Below, one piece after another: positions 28,213 to 38,365 of a DNA stretch of 64,000 bases (position 1 is its first letter; each line of letters opens with the position of its first letter). Under the pieces are notes generated by a model. That model saw only the letters and a list, made by a program, of their open reading frames with translations. It had not been told where the DNA came from and made no database searches. The position numbers and the translations under genes are program-made. This stretch comes from Rhodothermales bacterium (GTDB lineage Bacteria > Bacteroidota > Rhodothermia > Rhodothermales > JAHQVL01): NCBI GenBank assembly GCA_041391505.1, contig JAWKNW010000008.1:62001-126000 (forward strand), written 5' to 3'.

Positions 28213-29301
28213 TTAGAGCGAGAACGAAGCCGTGATGTACTGGACGTCCGAGAAGAAGTCGGTCGGCTGGTACGCGTAGTCGAGCGCGATCCGCGTGCCG
28301 CCCACGTTCAGGTTGAGGCCGCCGCCGAAGGCAGGGCCCTGGTAGAACGTGCGATCCATGTCTTCGGAGAACTGGTAGCCGCCGCGAACATAGAGGATGT
28401 TCTGGAAGCCCAGTTCGATGCCGCCCGAGTAGTTATCCTGGTCGAACGAGTTCGACCGGAAGTTCGTCAGGAAGCTGACATAGTTGGAGCCGGCGATCGG
28501 CACGGTGTACGCGATACCCACGTTGAGGAGCGTCGGCATCTGCACACCGTCGCTTTCGATAGCGAGGGTGTTGTTGTTGGCCGACGGATCCTGTCCCGGG
28601 ATCTTGACGCTACGCGACAGACCGGTACCGGAGAAGGCCAGCTCGTTGCCGATGTTCTTCAGGCTGACGCCGAGGCGCAGGCCGATCTCGCTGACGTTGT
28701 AGGTCATACCCGCGTCGAAAGCGACCGCCGAAGCGCTCACGTCGTCGATGGTTTCGTTGACCAGCTTCATCGTGGCGCCGGCCGAGATCCGGTCGGTGAG
28801 CTGCCGGGAGTACGACAGACCGGCCGTCAGGTACGACACGTTGAACGTCACGTCCGAGATTTCAGGCGAATCTTCCGTCTGTTCGGCGATATCACCAAAA
28901 TCCCAGGCCGAGATCGTGAACGCGATGTTGTTGTACTGACCGAAGTTCTGCGCGATACCGAAGTAGTTCACGCCGATGTCGGCTACGTACTCCACCCGGC
29001 TGAAGATCCCGGCGGTGCCGGTATTCAGCGAGAGGCCGGCCGGGTTGGCGTAGAGCGCCTCCAGACCGTTCATGTCGCTCAGACCACTGGTGGACGTGCC
29101 GCCGAGCGCGGTATAGCGTGCCGTGAGCGGCACCAGCAACTCGGTGGCACCCGACGTACCGGAGCGGGAGCCGGACTGGCCGAGGTTGCCGCCGCCGCTG
29201 CCGATATCCTGCGCACGCGCTTCAGGTGCGCTAAGGAGCAGCAAGCCGAGCGCTAGCAAGCCGAACCCCAGCGACGATGTTTTTTGCATCAATGCTTTCA
29301 T
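28213..29301 (-). CDS. PorV/PorQ-family outer-membrane barrel protein
   Basis: 362 residues with a signal peptide (SLGFGLLALGLLLLSAPEARAQ), then LLVPLTARYTALGGTST and ALYANPAGLS, the N-terminal signature of PorV/PorQ proteins. Barrel strands follow to the final DVQYITASFSL. PorV shuttles T9SS cargo to the attachment complex, and other members serve as barrel scaffolds. It is last of three minus-strand genes behind a TonB receptor and a giant exported protein, which suggests it helps export that protein. The ATG at 29299-29301 is chosen for the signal peptide. Confidence 0.85.
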   Translation of the reverse strand: MKALMQKTSSLGFGLLALGLLLLSAPEARAQDIGSGGGNLGQSGSRSGTSGATELLVPLTARYTALGGTSTSGLSDMNGLEALYANPAGLSLNTGTAGIFSRVEYVADIGVNYFGIAQNFGQYNNIAFTISAWDFGDIAEQTEDSPEISDVTFNVSYLTAGLSYSRQLTDRISAGATMKLVNETIDDVSASAVAFDAGMTYNVSEIGLRLGVSLKNIGNELAFSGTGLSRSVKIPGQDPSANNNTLAIESDGVQMPTLLNVGIAYTVPIAGSNYVSFLTNFRSNSFDQDNYSGGIELGFQNILYVRGGYQFSEDMDRTFYQGPAFGGGLNLNVGGTRIALDYAYQPTDFFSDVQYITASFSL

Positions 29302-29386
29302 ATCAAAAACCCTATTGTCTACAAGGTCGAGAAAGAATCGGGTGTGCAGGGGGCCTTGAGCCCCCCGCATACCCAGGGATTCGGTG

Positions 29387-32300
29387 CTAGAACACGTTCA
29401 GCTGGACGCGTTTCTTGACCACGGCGAACTTGATCGTATGCTCGCCTACGCCAGGCACCTCAACATGCACGAGGTACATACCGCTGGCGATCGGCAACGC
29501 GTTATCCGTGGTAAGGTCCCAGCTGAGATAGCGTTCCGGGCTGTTCTTCCTCAACGTCCGGATGAGTGCGCCGTGGAGCGTGAAGATGCGGATCGTCGCT
29601 TCCTGCGGAAGGTTCGTGATCCGGACTTCGTCGATCAGCTGGCTGCGCTCATAGATCGAGGCGCCCTTGTACGGGTTGGGGGTGATACCGATCGTTTCGA
29701 GGTCGGCTTCTTTCTGAGCCTGCGTCGCGGCCGCCACTTCAAACCCGGCTGTGCTGAGCGTGAAGGTGTCGCCAGGCTGGCTCGGCTTGTAGGTGTAGAG
29801 GCGGAACGTGGTGCCGGATTCAGGCAACGGCGCGTTGACATCCGGCAGCGTGCCACCGTTGAAGTTCACCAGAACCGTGCGGGCGAACACTTCGCCACCC
29901 GTATCGGCCGTTCCGAAGAAGAAGTCCTGGTAGCCCTGCTCGCCCGGCGTAGCGCCGCCGTCTTCAGGCAGGTACCAGTAGATCCAGTCCGTGAACGGAT
30001 CGTTGTCGCCGCCCGAGATCGGGTGGTCGCCACCGAGGTCGTACACGAGCGAATCCGTGCCGGCTCCGCAAGCTTCCTCGCAGATGCCCGGGATGAGCCG
30101 CACGTCGTCCGACGGGTCCGTCAGCGTGCCGACGCCGACGCGCCAGAGCTGGAACGGCACCTCGACGATGGCGCCGTCATCGAAGGCGCGCCAGGCGAGG
30201 CAGTCCGTTTCTTCGATCACACCGTTGATGCCATCGGCACACGCCTGCGTGAACCGCATCTCCCAGTCGTAGAAGGAAACACGATCCAGGTTGTCGTTGC
30301 GCACCGCGCGGCCGAGGAAGGTCGTGCCATCACTCGTGGAGCCGAAGTTGATGCTCGAAGCACCACCCGCATGGAAGCCCCATTTGGCCGCGCTAAGCGC
30401 CTGCTGGACGCCTTCGGTCGGGCGGTCGTTGGACGGATACGAACCTTCCGGCGTGACGTTGCCTTCGAGGATCGGGAAGCCCGAGCTGTTGAAGGCGAAG
30501 GCCGCCATGTCCGGCGGGTCGATCGGGCCGGCGTTGTTCGATACCGCCGCGAAGCCCTTGATGCCGAGTTCCGGTCCGACGACGCTGAACTGCAGACCGT
30601 CGATGACCGTCAGCTTCTCGCGCTGCGGAGCGGGTTCGCCCGTGGCCGAGCCGTCGAAAATGACGGTGCCGTTACGCTTGATATCGAAGGTCGTCGCCGT
30701 GGCGGCGCTCGTCTTCGCTACAGCCGGCGTACCCACGGCGGGGTCCACCACGTTTTCTTCTTCCGCGACGCGGCCGTCCACTTTGTCCGGCACTTCGATC
30801 GAGTAGAATTCAACCGTGTAGGTGGCGTTCTGCACGCGGCCCGGGTTCACGACGTCAACCCAGACGCGGCCTTCGCCCACGCCGGCGCGATCCGCGAGGA
30901 TGTCCGGCTCGGCGACGCTCTGGGCCGCCGTGACGGCGGTCTCAGAAAGCGCATCTTCACCGCGCGTCGGGATGACTTCGAACCGGGTGACCGGGCTGCG
31001 GAAGACCTTCGGCACAGAGCCTTCGTTGTACGCATACGCCTGAACGCCGAAGCTATAGGTCTTATAGTTCGTCAGGTTGGTGATGCGATGGAAGTTCTGC
31101 ACGCCGGAGTCCGTACCGAACGCGGTGATCTCGGTGGGCTCGCCTTCGAGGCCGTCGATCACACGGGTCACGCCGTTCGCCACGTCGTACGTCGCGATCA
31201 ACTTGCCCGTCTGGTCTGCGACATCGTCATACTGGATGATATCGTAGCCTTCGAAGAAGTAGGTCTTCGCTTCGTCCGGCGAACCGGGCTCGACGACGGC
31301 CAGCGGGTTGAATTCCGCATACGAGTCGAGGTAGTTGTTCGAGTTGGACGGATTGGTCCACTCGAGTACCACTTCACCGTCGAGCGCCGTCACGGTCACG
31401 TTCGGCGCGTTAGGCGGTACCGGCAGGTCGAAGTTCACGTCGAACGCCGACTGGGCGGCCGCGTCGACCTGACGCAGTTTGGCCACCGAGTTCAGGTTGT
31501 CCGTGCCCCTGGCGAACACGACACCGAAGATGATCTCCTGTTCGTCGCCGGGGTTGATGGTGAACGGACCCGTCGCCATCGCGAAACGGCGGTCACCGGG
31601 GCTGATCGGCGGGACGCTGTTCGTGAAGGGATCCGGGTTGAATTCGGTCCAGCCGGTGCCCGTTACCGGGTCGCCGGAGAACATGAAGCGGGTCGGAATG
31701 GTGGAGCCGCCGCCTGTTTCGTCGCGGCCGTTGGCGCCGTACGTAAACACGCGACCGTCGCGCCAGCGACCCTGCATGTAGTTGTAGAAGTCTTCTGCCG
31801 AAGCCGGGTCGCCGATGACCGTACCGCCGTTGTTGTAGAAGGCGAAGGTGGTCATGCCCAGATTCTTGAAGTCAGGAATCTTGCGGCCGCTTACCAGCGC
31901 CGTATCACCGACCGACGGGACGATGGGACCCTGGAAGAAGTCGTAGCCCGCGGCCGGAGCCGGCGTGCCGTAGCCTTCACCGCTGATGTCCTCGTTGTCG
32001 GCGTTGTACACGTAACCCAGACCGAGCGTCGAGTCCGAACCCACGTAGTCGTCGGCGAAGTCACCGAGGTCAGGGTCGGAGAAGATACCCAGGTAGGCAC
32101 GATTCAGCGGCTCGCTGCCTTTGTAGAAGATGTTGAACTTGTAGAAGGTCATGTCGCCGATGGCGCCCGCCTGGTTGAAGGCGAACGCGAGGCCATGCAC
32201 TTCCACGCCGATCGGCGACGAGCTACTGCGCTCGTGCGTGTTGCCGCGGTCGTTCATCACCCACCAGATCGACTGGTCGCCGAGAATCGCGGGGCGTTCG

Positions 32301-32890
32301 CCGGCAGCCAGGTCGATGACGCGGCTGGCGCGGGACGCAAGGGGGACGCTGATATCGAACTTGATCAGTTCGCCCTCTTCGTCGATCTCGCCGTCTTCGT
32401 CGTCATCCACACCGTTGCCGGGAGCGGCAAGGGTAGGAGCGCCAAGACCGGTCGGCCAGCCCGTCAGCGCCGGCGTGGTCGCGCCGCTCGCCTCGTAGTT
32501 CTGGATGTCGGTCTTGTTCACCTTGTAGACACGGTCGAAGATACCGCAATCCGCCGGCGGGTTGCCGTTTTCGTCGAGCGGGCCGGCCCAGAATTCCCAG
32601 GGGCCGTAGGTCGACGCCGCGACACGCGGAGCCGTCTCGTTGCCGACGAAACCGCCAAGCCAGATACCCGACGCGAAGATCGCGTTCGAGCCGGAGCCTT
32701 TCGGCACTTCGTACACGTGCGGTTCACCGCGGTAGAAAAGCGAGCCGTTGTTGAGGATACGGGCCCGGACGTTATTCACGTCGAGGAATGCTTCCCCAAG
32801 CGCCTGCTCACAGTTTTGGGCTCGTGCCGTCGGGGCGCTCAACCCGCGCGCCACGACGACCACGAACACCATTCGAAGGAAAGATTTCAT
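29387..32890 (-). CDS. Giant exported protein with T9SS-like C-terminal domain
   Basis: 1167 residues. A signal peptide (MKSFLRMVFVVVVARGLSAPTARAQ) is followed by a long N-terminal module paralogous to the protein at 18283-21477, including GWPTGLGAPTLAAPGNGVDDDEDGEIDEEGE, here cited as a Ca-loop-like acidic stretch near residue 150. A fibronectin-like segment (PPNAPNVTVTALDGEVVLEW) and the shared IDPPDMAAF...FPILEG module come next. The C-terminus has ITPNPYKGASIYE and SGMYLVHVEVPG, a T9SS-type sorting layout. The frame extends to a TTG at 32905, but the ATG at 32890 is preferred. Function unknown; probably surface-displayed. Confidence 0.82.
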   Translation of the reverse strand: MKSFLRMVFVVVVARGLSAPTARAQNCEQALGEAFLDVNNVRARILNNGSLFYRGEPHVYEVPKGSGSNAIFASGIWLGGFVGNETAPRVAASTYGPWEFWAGPLDENGNPPADCGIFDRVYKVNKTDIQNYEASGATTPALTGWPTGLGAPTLAAPGNGVDDDEDGEIDEEGELIKFDISVPLASRASRVIDLAAGERPAILGDQSIWWVMNDRGNTHERSSSSPIGVEVHGLAFAFNQAGAIGDMTFYKFNIFYKGSEPLNRAYLGIFSDPDLGDFADDYVGSDSTLGLGYVYNADNEDISGEGYGTPAPAAGYDFFQGPIVPSVGDTALVSGRKIPDFKNLGMTTFAFYNNGGTVIGDPASAEDFYNYMQGRWRDGRVFTYGANGRDETGGGSTIPTRFMFSGDPVTGTGWTEFNPDPFTNSVPPISPGDRRFAMATGPFTINPGDEQEIIFGVVFARGTDNLNSVAKLRQVDAAAQSAFDVNFDLPVPPNAPNVTVTALDGEVVLEWTNPSNSNNYLDSYAEFNPLAVVEPGSPDEAKTYFFEGYDIIQYDDVADQTGKLIATYDVANGVTRVIDGLEGEPTEITAFGTDSGVQNFHRITNLTNYKTYSFGVQAYAYNEGSVPKVFRSPVTRFEVIPTRGEDALSETAVTAAQSVAEPDILADRAGVGEGRVWVDVVNPGRVQNATYTVEFYSIEVPDKVDGRVAEEENVVDPAVGTPAVAKTSAATATTFDIKRNGTVIFDGSATGEPAPQREKLTVIDGLQFSVVGPELGIKGFAAVSNNAGPIDPPDMAAFAFNSSGFPILEGNVTPEGSYPSNDRPTEGVQQALSAAKWGFHAGGASSINFGSTSDGTTFLGRAVRNDNLDRVSFYDWEMRFTQACADGINGVIEETDCLAWRAFDDGAIVEVPFQLWRVGVGTLTDPSDDVRLIPGICEEACGAGTDSLVYDLGGDHPISGGDNDPFTDWIYWYLPEDGGATPGEQGYQDFFFGTADTGGEVFARTVLVNFNGGTLPDVNAPLPESGTTFRLYTYKPSQPGDTFTLSTAGFEVAAATQAQKEADLETIGITPNPYKGASIYERSQLIDEVRITNLPQEATIRIFTLHGALIRTLRKNSPERYLSWDLTTDNALPIASGMYLVHVEVPGVGEHTIKFAVVKKRVQLNVF

Positions 32891-32943
32891 GATTGTTCGC
32901 GTCAAAAATTGTGTCCTACGATGACGGAAATAACACAGTCGCT

Positions 32944-35900
32944 TTAGAAGTTGAGACGCAGACCCAGGCGCGTCAGGCGGGGAAGACCCACAAACCCGAG
33001 CTGCCGGTTGCTATGCGCATACAACGTTTCTGCGACCGGAGAAGCACTGGCCAGCCAGGAAGCGCCTGCTTCCGAAGCCAGGAACCCGTCGTCGTCCGGG
33101 ATGCCGGTGTAGCGCCAGACGTTGTTCACGTTGCGCTGGTCGAAGATATTCTGCACCCAGAGGAACGCGCTCACGTTGGCCTTGCCGATGAGGAAGGCGC
33201 GGTCGATCCGAAGGTCGACACGGCTGCTCCACGGCATGCGGGCGCTGTTGATGGCGCCTTTCGGGTTCGTGGCGCGCGCCGCACCGGCGCGGTTGAAGGG
33301 CTCGATAACCGGGGTGTACGGGAAGCCGCTACCCACGGTAGCCAGCACGTTGATACCGAAGTTTTCGAGCGGGTGGATACCGCCGAGCATCGGACCTTCG
33401 CCCTTACCCAGACGGTAGTCGACCGACACGTTGAGTTTGTGGCGCTGGTCGAAGTCCAGCGGGCTGATGAAGTTCGGCGGCGTTTCGTCCACCCACGTAA
33501 TGGTGCTGGTGGTCGTGCTGCTCGAACCCGTGCCGTCCGCGAAGGACAACGTGTAGTTGATGCGAGCCGACGTGTTGCCCGTGCGGCGGAGGTCGAAGTC
33601 GAATTCGACGCCCTTGACCGTACCGAAGTCCACGTTCTCGTAGCTCGTGTACACGCTCGGCGTGGCACCGCGAATTTCGCGCTGCTGGATCAGGTTCTCG
33701 ATCTGATGGAAGAAACCAGAGATCGTGAACGCCGACCGGTCGCCGAGACGCTGACGGAAGCCGAGTTCGTACTTCGTGGTCTTTTCAGGCTTCAGGCCCG
33801 TGTTGTTGATGCCGCCGGTGCCCGTAAGTGCGTCGAGCGTGGCGAGCGTGTTCGTCGACGGACGCTGCGACACGATACCGTAGCTGGCGAAGAACAACGC
33901 CTGGTCGGTGATCGGGAAGCTGACGCCGATACGCGGCATGAGGGTGAAGACCGGATCGTAGTCGGTGAACATGTCCTCCGAAATCTGGGCGCCCGTCGAG
34001 CGGACGTTGCCATTCAGGAGGATGTCGCCGGCGTTGATGGCCTGGCCCTGTACGTCGTAGAAGTTGCCGTTGAGGTCGCGATAGCCCACGACGTCGTCGC
34101 CGCTGAAGAAGACCGAGTAGTCGCTACCGATCGTGCCGGGCAACGTGGTCGAAGCCCCGCAGCTCACGCCGTTGATCGTCTGACCGAGGTCGCCGGCGCG
34201 GCAGATCGGGCGCCGCGAGAAGCGGTCCTTCAGTACGCGCGTGTTGTTGTCGAACACGTCGGCGCGAACGCCGAGGTTGAGCACGATGTCGTTGAACTCG
34301 ATCTTGTCCTGGACATACCCGCCGTAGTAGATCGGCTCGTAGGGCGCGATGTTATAGTCTTCGAGCGGCTTGGTGATATCCTGGCTCAGGTAGGCCGAGA
34401 AGTTCTCCGTGTCTACTTCGTTCTGACCGCGGATGTCGTAGCCGTTGTAGGTCACGATATCGTCCAACACGAAGAGCGGAATCTCATCGTAGCTGTTGTA
34501 CCCGGCCGGATTCAGGTCCGGGTTGCCGGCTACCTGCTCCGGATTTCCGTCCGCCGCGTAGCGGGCGAGGGTACGCGCGGTGATCGACCAGGCGCGGTTC
34601 GTCCGCTTCTCGTACTCACCGCCGAACTCGAGCTGATGCAGACCGAGCTGCGTCGTAGCGGACGCCGTCATGCGGAACTGTTCGTTGCGCGATTTCGAGT
34701 AGCCGTTGAAGCGGCCGCCAACCGGCGAAACGAGTGCACTCACCGTACGGCCCGAAATGTTGGCGCCGTCGTTGAACGCATTGTCATACATCGGGACGCG
34801 CACCGTGAACTCGGTGTCGTCGGCGGGGTCCGGCGTGCCGTGATCGTCGATGCGGGTCTCGTTGACGAACGAGGTGTTCTTGTAGCCGGCCAGTGTCGAG
34901 TAGATCGGGTTTTCGATGTTCCCGTACTCCATCAGATCGGCAAAGGTATTGCCGAGGCGCGGATCGTAGTTTTCGACGTGGCGATCGGAGTAGTCCGCCT
35001 GGATCTGGAAGAACGTCGTGTTCGACACATACTGCGTCCAGGAACCGAACACCTGATAGTCCGAACGATCCTGACGCAGCGCCGACTCCGGCGCAAACAG
35101 CGCGTCGAGCTCGCGGTTGATCGAGTCGAACTGACCGACGTTCACGCGGCCGCCGACACGGAGACGCGCGTTCTGGAGGATATTCCAGGTCAGGTTACCC
35201 GTACCGGACAGGTTCTGCGCGGTGGCGGAGAGCTTGTCATTTTTGATGCTGAAATCGTCCGCCGTCAGCAGTTCAGCCCGTTCCACAGGGGTCAGGCCGA
35301 TGGTCGAGGCGTCGATGCCCGACGGTACGGCGACCGTCGTGCCGTCGCTGAACGAAACCGCGCCGTTCGAGATGACCGGGAGCCCCGCGTCGTCTACGAT
35401 GAGGCTGGCGCCGTCGGCGAGGCCGGCGGGGATCGGCATATAAACGGCATTGCCGTCGGCGTCGCGGCCACGGAAGGCCTGCGGAGCGCCCTGCAGATCC
35501 TGCAGTTTCGAATCGTTCAGGCGCAGCATGCCGAAGTAGCTCGGGTTGCTGTCCGCCTGATCGAGGTATTCACCCGAGAGGAAGAAGCTGAGCTTGTTCT
35601 TGATCAGCGGGCCGCCCACGGTGCCGGAAACGAGGTTGTAACCGAACGCGTCAAGCGACTGCGACGTGATCGCTTCCAGCGAGCCGAACAGCTTGTTGGA
35701 GCCCGATTTCGTCGTGATGTTGATAACGCCCGACATCACGTCGCCGTAGCGCGCGTTGATGTTACCGATGAGCATTTCCTGCTGCTGGATCGCCGACTGG
35801 GGAAGCCCCGTCGAGCCCTGCACCTTGACACCATCGATGTAGAACGTGACTTCACCGCTACGACCGCCGCGGATGAAGAGTTCGTCCGTACCTTCCTTCG

Positions 35901-36369
35901 CGACGACGCCGGCCTGGATCTTGGCCAGCTCTTCAGGGCCGCGAACCGGCAGAGACTGGATCTCTTCCGACGAAACGATCTTCGGCACGCCCACGGCGTC
36001 CTTCTGGATCAGCGGACGCTCGTACTCGACGACGATTTCGTCGAGCTCGACGCCCGGCTGCATGTCGAAGTTGAGTTCGCGCGTGTAGCCGGCGTTCACT
36101 TCCACGCCCTGCACCGTTTGCGACGGATAACCGACGAACGATACCTGGACGTCGTACGTGCCTACCGGCACACCGACGATGACGTAGTACCCGTCAACGT
36201 CTGTTGCCACGCCCAGATTCAGATCGAGGACGACAACACTGGCGCCTGGCAACCCCTCGCCGGTCGAGGTATCCAATACCCGTCCCGACAGCTTACCTGT
36301 GTTCTGTGCAAACGCGAGCACAGGCACCATAAGCATGAGGAGCAGAAGCGCACACTTTTTTCGTAGCAT
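32944..36369 (-). CDS. TonB-dependent outer-membrane receptor with carboxypeptidase-regulatory-like N-domain
   Basis: About 1141 residues. A signal peptide (ALLLLMLMVPVLAFAQ) precedes a CarboxypepD_reg-like domain (GKLSGRVLDTSTGEGLPGASV...), and then a plug domain with ELFIRGGRSGEVTFYIDGVKV and GVINITTKSGSNKL. A 22-strand barrel ends in the terminal strand LTRLGLRLNF. Such receptors import large ligands using TonB energy. Two start codons are possible (36381 and 36369); GGTGGAG just upstream favours 36369. It is the first gene of the group with the giant exported protein and the PorV-like protein, so they may form one surface system. The ligand is unknown. Confidence 0.9.
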   Translation of the reverse strand: MLRKKCALLLLMLMVPVLAFAQNTGKLSGRVLDTSTGEGLPGASVVVLDLNLGVATDVDGYYVIVGVPVGTYDVQVSFVGYPSQTVQGVEVNAGYTRELNFDMQPGVELDEIVVEYERPLIQKDAVGVPKIVSSEEIQSLPVRGPEELAKIQAGVVAKEGTDELFIRGGRSGEVTFYIDGVKVQGSTGLPQSAIQQQEMLIGNINARYGDVMSGVINITTKSGSNKLFGSLEAITSQSLDAFGYNLVSGTVGGPLIKNKLSFFLSGEYLDQADSNPSYFGMLRLNDSKLQDLQGAPQAFRGRDADGNAVYMPIPAGLADGASLIVDDAGLPVISNGAVSFSDGTTVAVPSGIDASTIGLTPVERAELLTADDFSIKNDKLSATAQNLSGTGNLTWNILQNARLRVGGRVNVGQFDSINRELDALFAPESALRQDRSDYQVFGSWTQYVSNTTFFQIQADYSDRHVENYDPRLGNTFADLMEYGNIENPIYSTLAGYKNTSFVNETRIDDHGTPDPADDTEFTVRVPMYDNAFNDGANISGRTVSALVSPVGGRFNGYSKSRNEQFRMTASATTQLGLHQLEFGGEYEKRTNRAWSITARTLARYAADGNPEQVAGNPDLNPAGYNSYDEIPLFVLDDIVTYNGYDIRGQNEVDTENFSAYLSQDITKPLEDYNIAPYEPIYYGGYVQDKIEFNDIVLNLGVRADVFDNNTRVLKDRFSRRPICRAGDLGQTINGVSCGASTTLPGTIGSDYSVFFSGDDVVGYRDLNGNFYDVQGQAINAGDILLNGNVRSTGAQISEDMFTDYDPVFTLMPRIGVSFPITDQALFFASYGIVSQRPSTNTLATLDALTGTGGINNTGLKPEKTTKYELGFRQRLGDRSAFTISGFFHQIENLIQQREIRGATPSVYTSYENVDFGTVKGVEFDFDLRRTGNTSARINYTLSFADGTGSSSTTTSTITWVDETPPNFISPLDFDQRHKLNVSVDYRLGKGEGPMLGGIHPLENFGINVLATVGSGFPYTPVIEPFNRAGAARATNPKGAINSARMPWSSRVDLRIDRAFLIGKANVSAFLWVQNIFDQRNVNNVWRYTGIPDDDGFLASEAGASWLASASPVAETLYAHSNRQLGFVGLPRLTRLGLRLNF

Positions 36370-36779
36370 GTTCTCCACCATATGTTTGTACTGTGGTTCT
36401 AGGATTTTCTGTGTCTTGCGAGCAGGTCGCCACCTCATCCTCAGTGGCCTATAACAGGTAAGAGCGTAACCCCCCGGATCGCCGATCAACAATCGACGGC
36501 TCCCGGATGCCTACGCGCTTGTACTGAGGCTAAAACCCTGAGACAGGGACGGCGACGACAGCTCCAAAACCATGGCGCAGTACACTGCGCATCGTATGTT
36601 TCTTCCGATGACTGTAAACGAGTGGTGACTCCTCTCGACTGCTGGATGCTACCGACCGGAACGCGGCTCGGGGCAGGTCCCTGTGGGACTGGAACGCGGT
36701 TCTCGACCCTTTCGAAAAGGTAGCGTCGTGCAGCGTCAAACAGCGCAAAAAAGGAGATTCTCGTTGGTGGCGAGTCGTT

Positions 36780-36884
36780 TTTTAACAGCCTTATAATATT
36801 ATGCCCTACCTGTATTTACAATACGTGGACAAAAAACTGCCTTAGCTTCTAAGGCGGTCATATCCGGCGATATGGCTGTTAAAA
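36780..36884. repeat. 105-bp element bounded by perfect 11-bp inverted repeats
   Basis: TTTTAACAGCC at 36780-36790 is repeated inverted as GGCTGTTAAAA at 36874-36884. Inside lie the palindrome ATAATATTAT (36793-36802), hairpin GTATT/AATAC (36812-36824), a 10-bp hairpin (36836-36858) and ATATC/GATAT (36860-36873). It may be a small mobile remnant or a folded 3' end of the galE transcript. Confidence 0.45.
36831..36858 (-). terminator. Intrinsic terminator of galE
   Basis: On the minus strand ACCGCCTTAG AAG CTAAGGCAGT forms a 10-bp stem (one G-T pair) followed by T6 (A6 at 36831-36836, overlapping the stem end). It is about 225 bp beyond the galE stop and the only good leftward terminator there. 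Confidence 0.65.
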
Positions 36885-37083
36885 CCCCTTCATTTCAAAG
36901 AAAAGCTCTTCCGAGCCTCTTCCACCTGGCGGAACACCACGCTCGTAAATAGGCATTTTAACCTAACATTCATCCGATTGGAGGCCCGAACTGACAAAAT
37001 CAGTATCCAGACGGCTGAGATTCGCCGATGGACCGCACGCGATCGGCTCGTGACGCGGAGGGTCGGTTGAAGTGGGCGAATGG

Positions 37084-38058
37084 CTAAAAACCTTCGGGAT
37101 GCGCCCGGTGCCAGGCCCACGCGCTTTCGATGATCGGCGCCAGTTCCACGAACCGCGGCTGCCAGCCCAGTTCCTCGCGGATGCGGTCGCTGCCGGCGAT
37201 CAGACAGGCCGGATCGCCCGGCCGGCGCGGCCCGATCTCCACCGGGATGGGATGACCGGTCACCGCCCGGGCCGTGTCGATGACATCCATCACGCTGAAG
37301 CCCTTGCCGTTGCCCAGGTTGTAGGTGCGGCTCTCCGAGCCGATCGCCTCCAGCGCGAGCACATGCGCCTGCGCGAGATCGATCACATGGATATAATCGC
37401 GCACGCACGTCCCGTCCTCCGTGTCGTAATCATCCCCGAACACCATGATCTTCTCGCGTTGCCCGAGCGCAACCTGGAGCACCAGGGGGATCAGATGCGT
37501 CTCCGGCGCATGGTCCTCGCCGAGGTCCGGCGAAACGGCGCCGCATGCGTTGAAATACCGCAAGCAGGCATAGCGCATGCCCGTGCAGGTTTCCATCCAG
37601 TGCAGCGCCCGCTCCAGGTACCCCTTCGATTCCCCGTACGGACTCCCGGGAGCGATCGGGGTCTCCTCGTCGATCGGCATCCGCTCGGGGACGCCGAACA
37701 GGTTGGCCGTGGAGGAGAGGATAAAGCGGGATACGCCGTGCGCCGCCGCCGATTCCATCAGATTGAGGCCGGCCGTGACGTTGTCCCGCAGGTATTTGGT
37801 CGGCCGCTGCATCGACTCGCCGACGAGGGAATACGCGGCGAAATGCATCACGGCTTCCGGGCGGAATCGGGCGATGCTCGCTTCGACGGCCTGGACGTCC
37901 ATCAGATCGCCCACCACGAGTTCGGCGCCCGGGTGGACGGCCTCGCGGTGCCCCTGGCTCAAATTGTCGAATACGAGGACGCGATGTCCTTTTTCTATGA
38001 GGTGCTGAACGGTCGCGCTCCCGATGAAGCCGGCGCCACCAGATACAAAAACATTCAT
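37084..38058 (-). CDS. galE: UDP-glucose 4-epimerase
   Basis: 324 residues of extended SDR. The NAD motif is MNVFVSGGAGFIGSA (residues 1-15). Catalytic SSTANLFG (Ser) and SPYGESKGYLE (YxxxK) are present, as are the epimerase-specific RYFNACGA and GTCVRDYIHVIDLA. It interconverts UDP-glucose and UDP-galactose for envelope polysaccharides. The frame is open far upstream, but the ATG at 38056-38058 begins directly with the Rossmann strand. A structured RNA unit with its own terminator lies 310 bp upstream. Confidence 0.93.
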   Translation of the reverse strand: MNVFVSGGAGFIGSATVQHLIEKGHRVLVFDNLSQGHREAVHPGAELVVGDLMDVQAVEASIARFRPEAVMHFAAYSLVGESMQRPTKYLRDNVTAGLNLMESAAAHGVSRFILSSTANLFGVPERMPIDEETPIAPGSPYGESKGYLERALHWMETCTGMRYACLRYFNACGAVSPDLGEDHAPETHLIPLVLQVALGQREKIMVFGDDYDTEDGTCVRDYIHVIDLAQAHVLALEAIGSESRTYNLGNGKGFSVMDVIDTARAVTGHPIPVEIGPRRPGDPACLIAGSDRIREELGWQPRFVELAPIIESAWAWHRAHPEGF

Positions 38059-38365
38059 GCGTTGCGTTGCAGGTCGGTGAGGGGTCCGATGCACCGCGGC
38101 GCCCCGACCCTCCAAAGCACGATGCCGGATATGCGCGATGCGGCTGAACGAGCGCATCCCGCATCCGGCATCGGAGCGTATGGATCGGCATAGGGAGGCA
38201 CGTGCATGCGGCCCGTCGTTAAGTGCAGGATATCCGGGTGGGTGGCTCTCCCGAAAGTAGCACTTACCGGCCAAACGAACAGCATGGACGGCAGGAATTC
38301 TGAAACGTCCTCGCACGCGCCCCGAATGCGCCTCCGCCGGGCCTCGGGAGCAAAAAAGAGCGCAT
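38059..38365. other. galE upstream region
   Basis: About 307 bp between the terminator of the hairpin array and galE. It should contain a galE promoter unless galE is expressed by read-through of that terminator. No gene or clear promoter boxes were found. Confidence 0.4.

Larger units (their letters stand above)
36382..37083. other. Intergenic region upstream of the TonB receptor, with structured elements
   Basis: About 700 bp without a supported gene. It contains the galE terminator (36831-36858) inside a larger inverted repeat (36780-36884), and presumably the promoter of the TonB-receptor group in 36400-36550, where no clear box could be placed. Confidence 0.5.

Noticed and set aside
29384..36366. 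Two very long plus-strand frames (1187 and 1157 codons)
   Set aside because: Both mirror well-supported minus-strand genes (giant exported protein, TonB receptor) and consist of Arg/Val/His-rich translation typical of GC-rich antisense.
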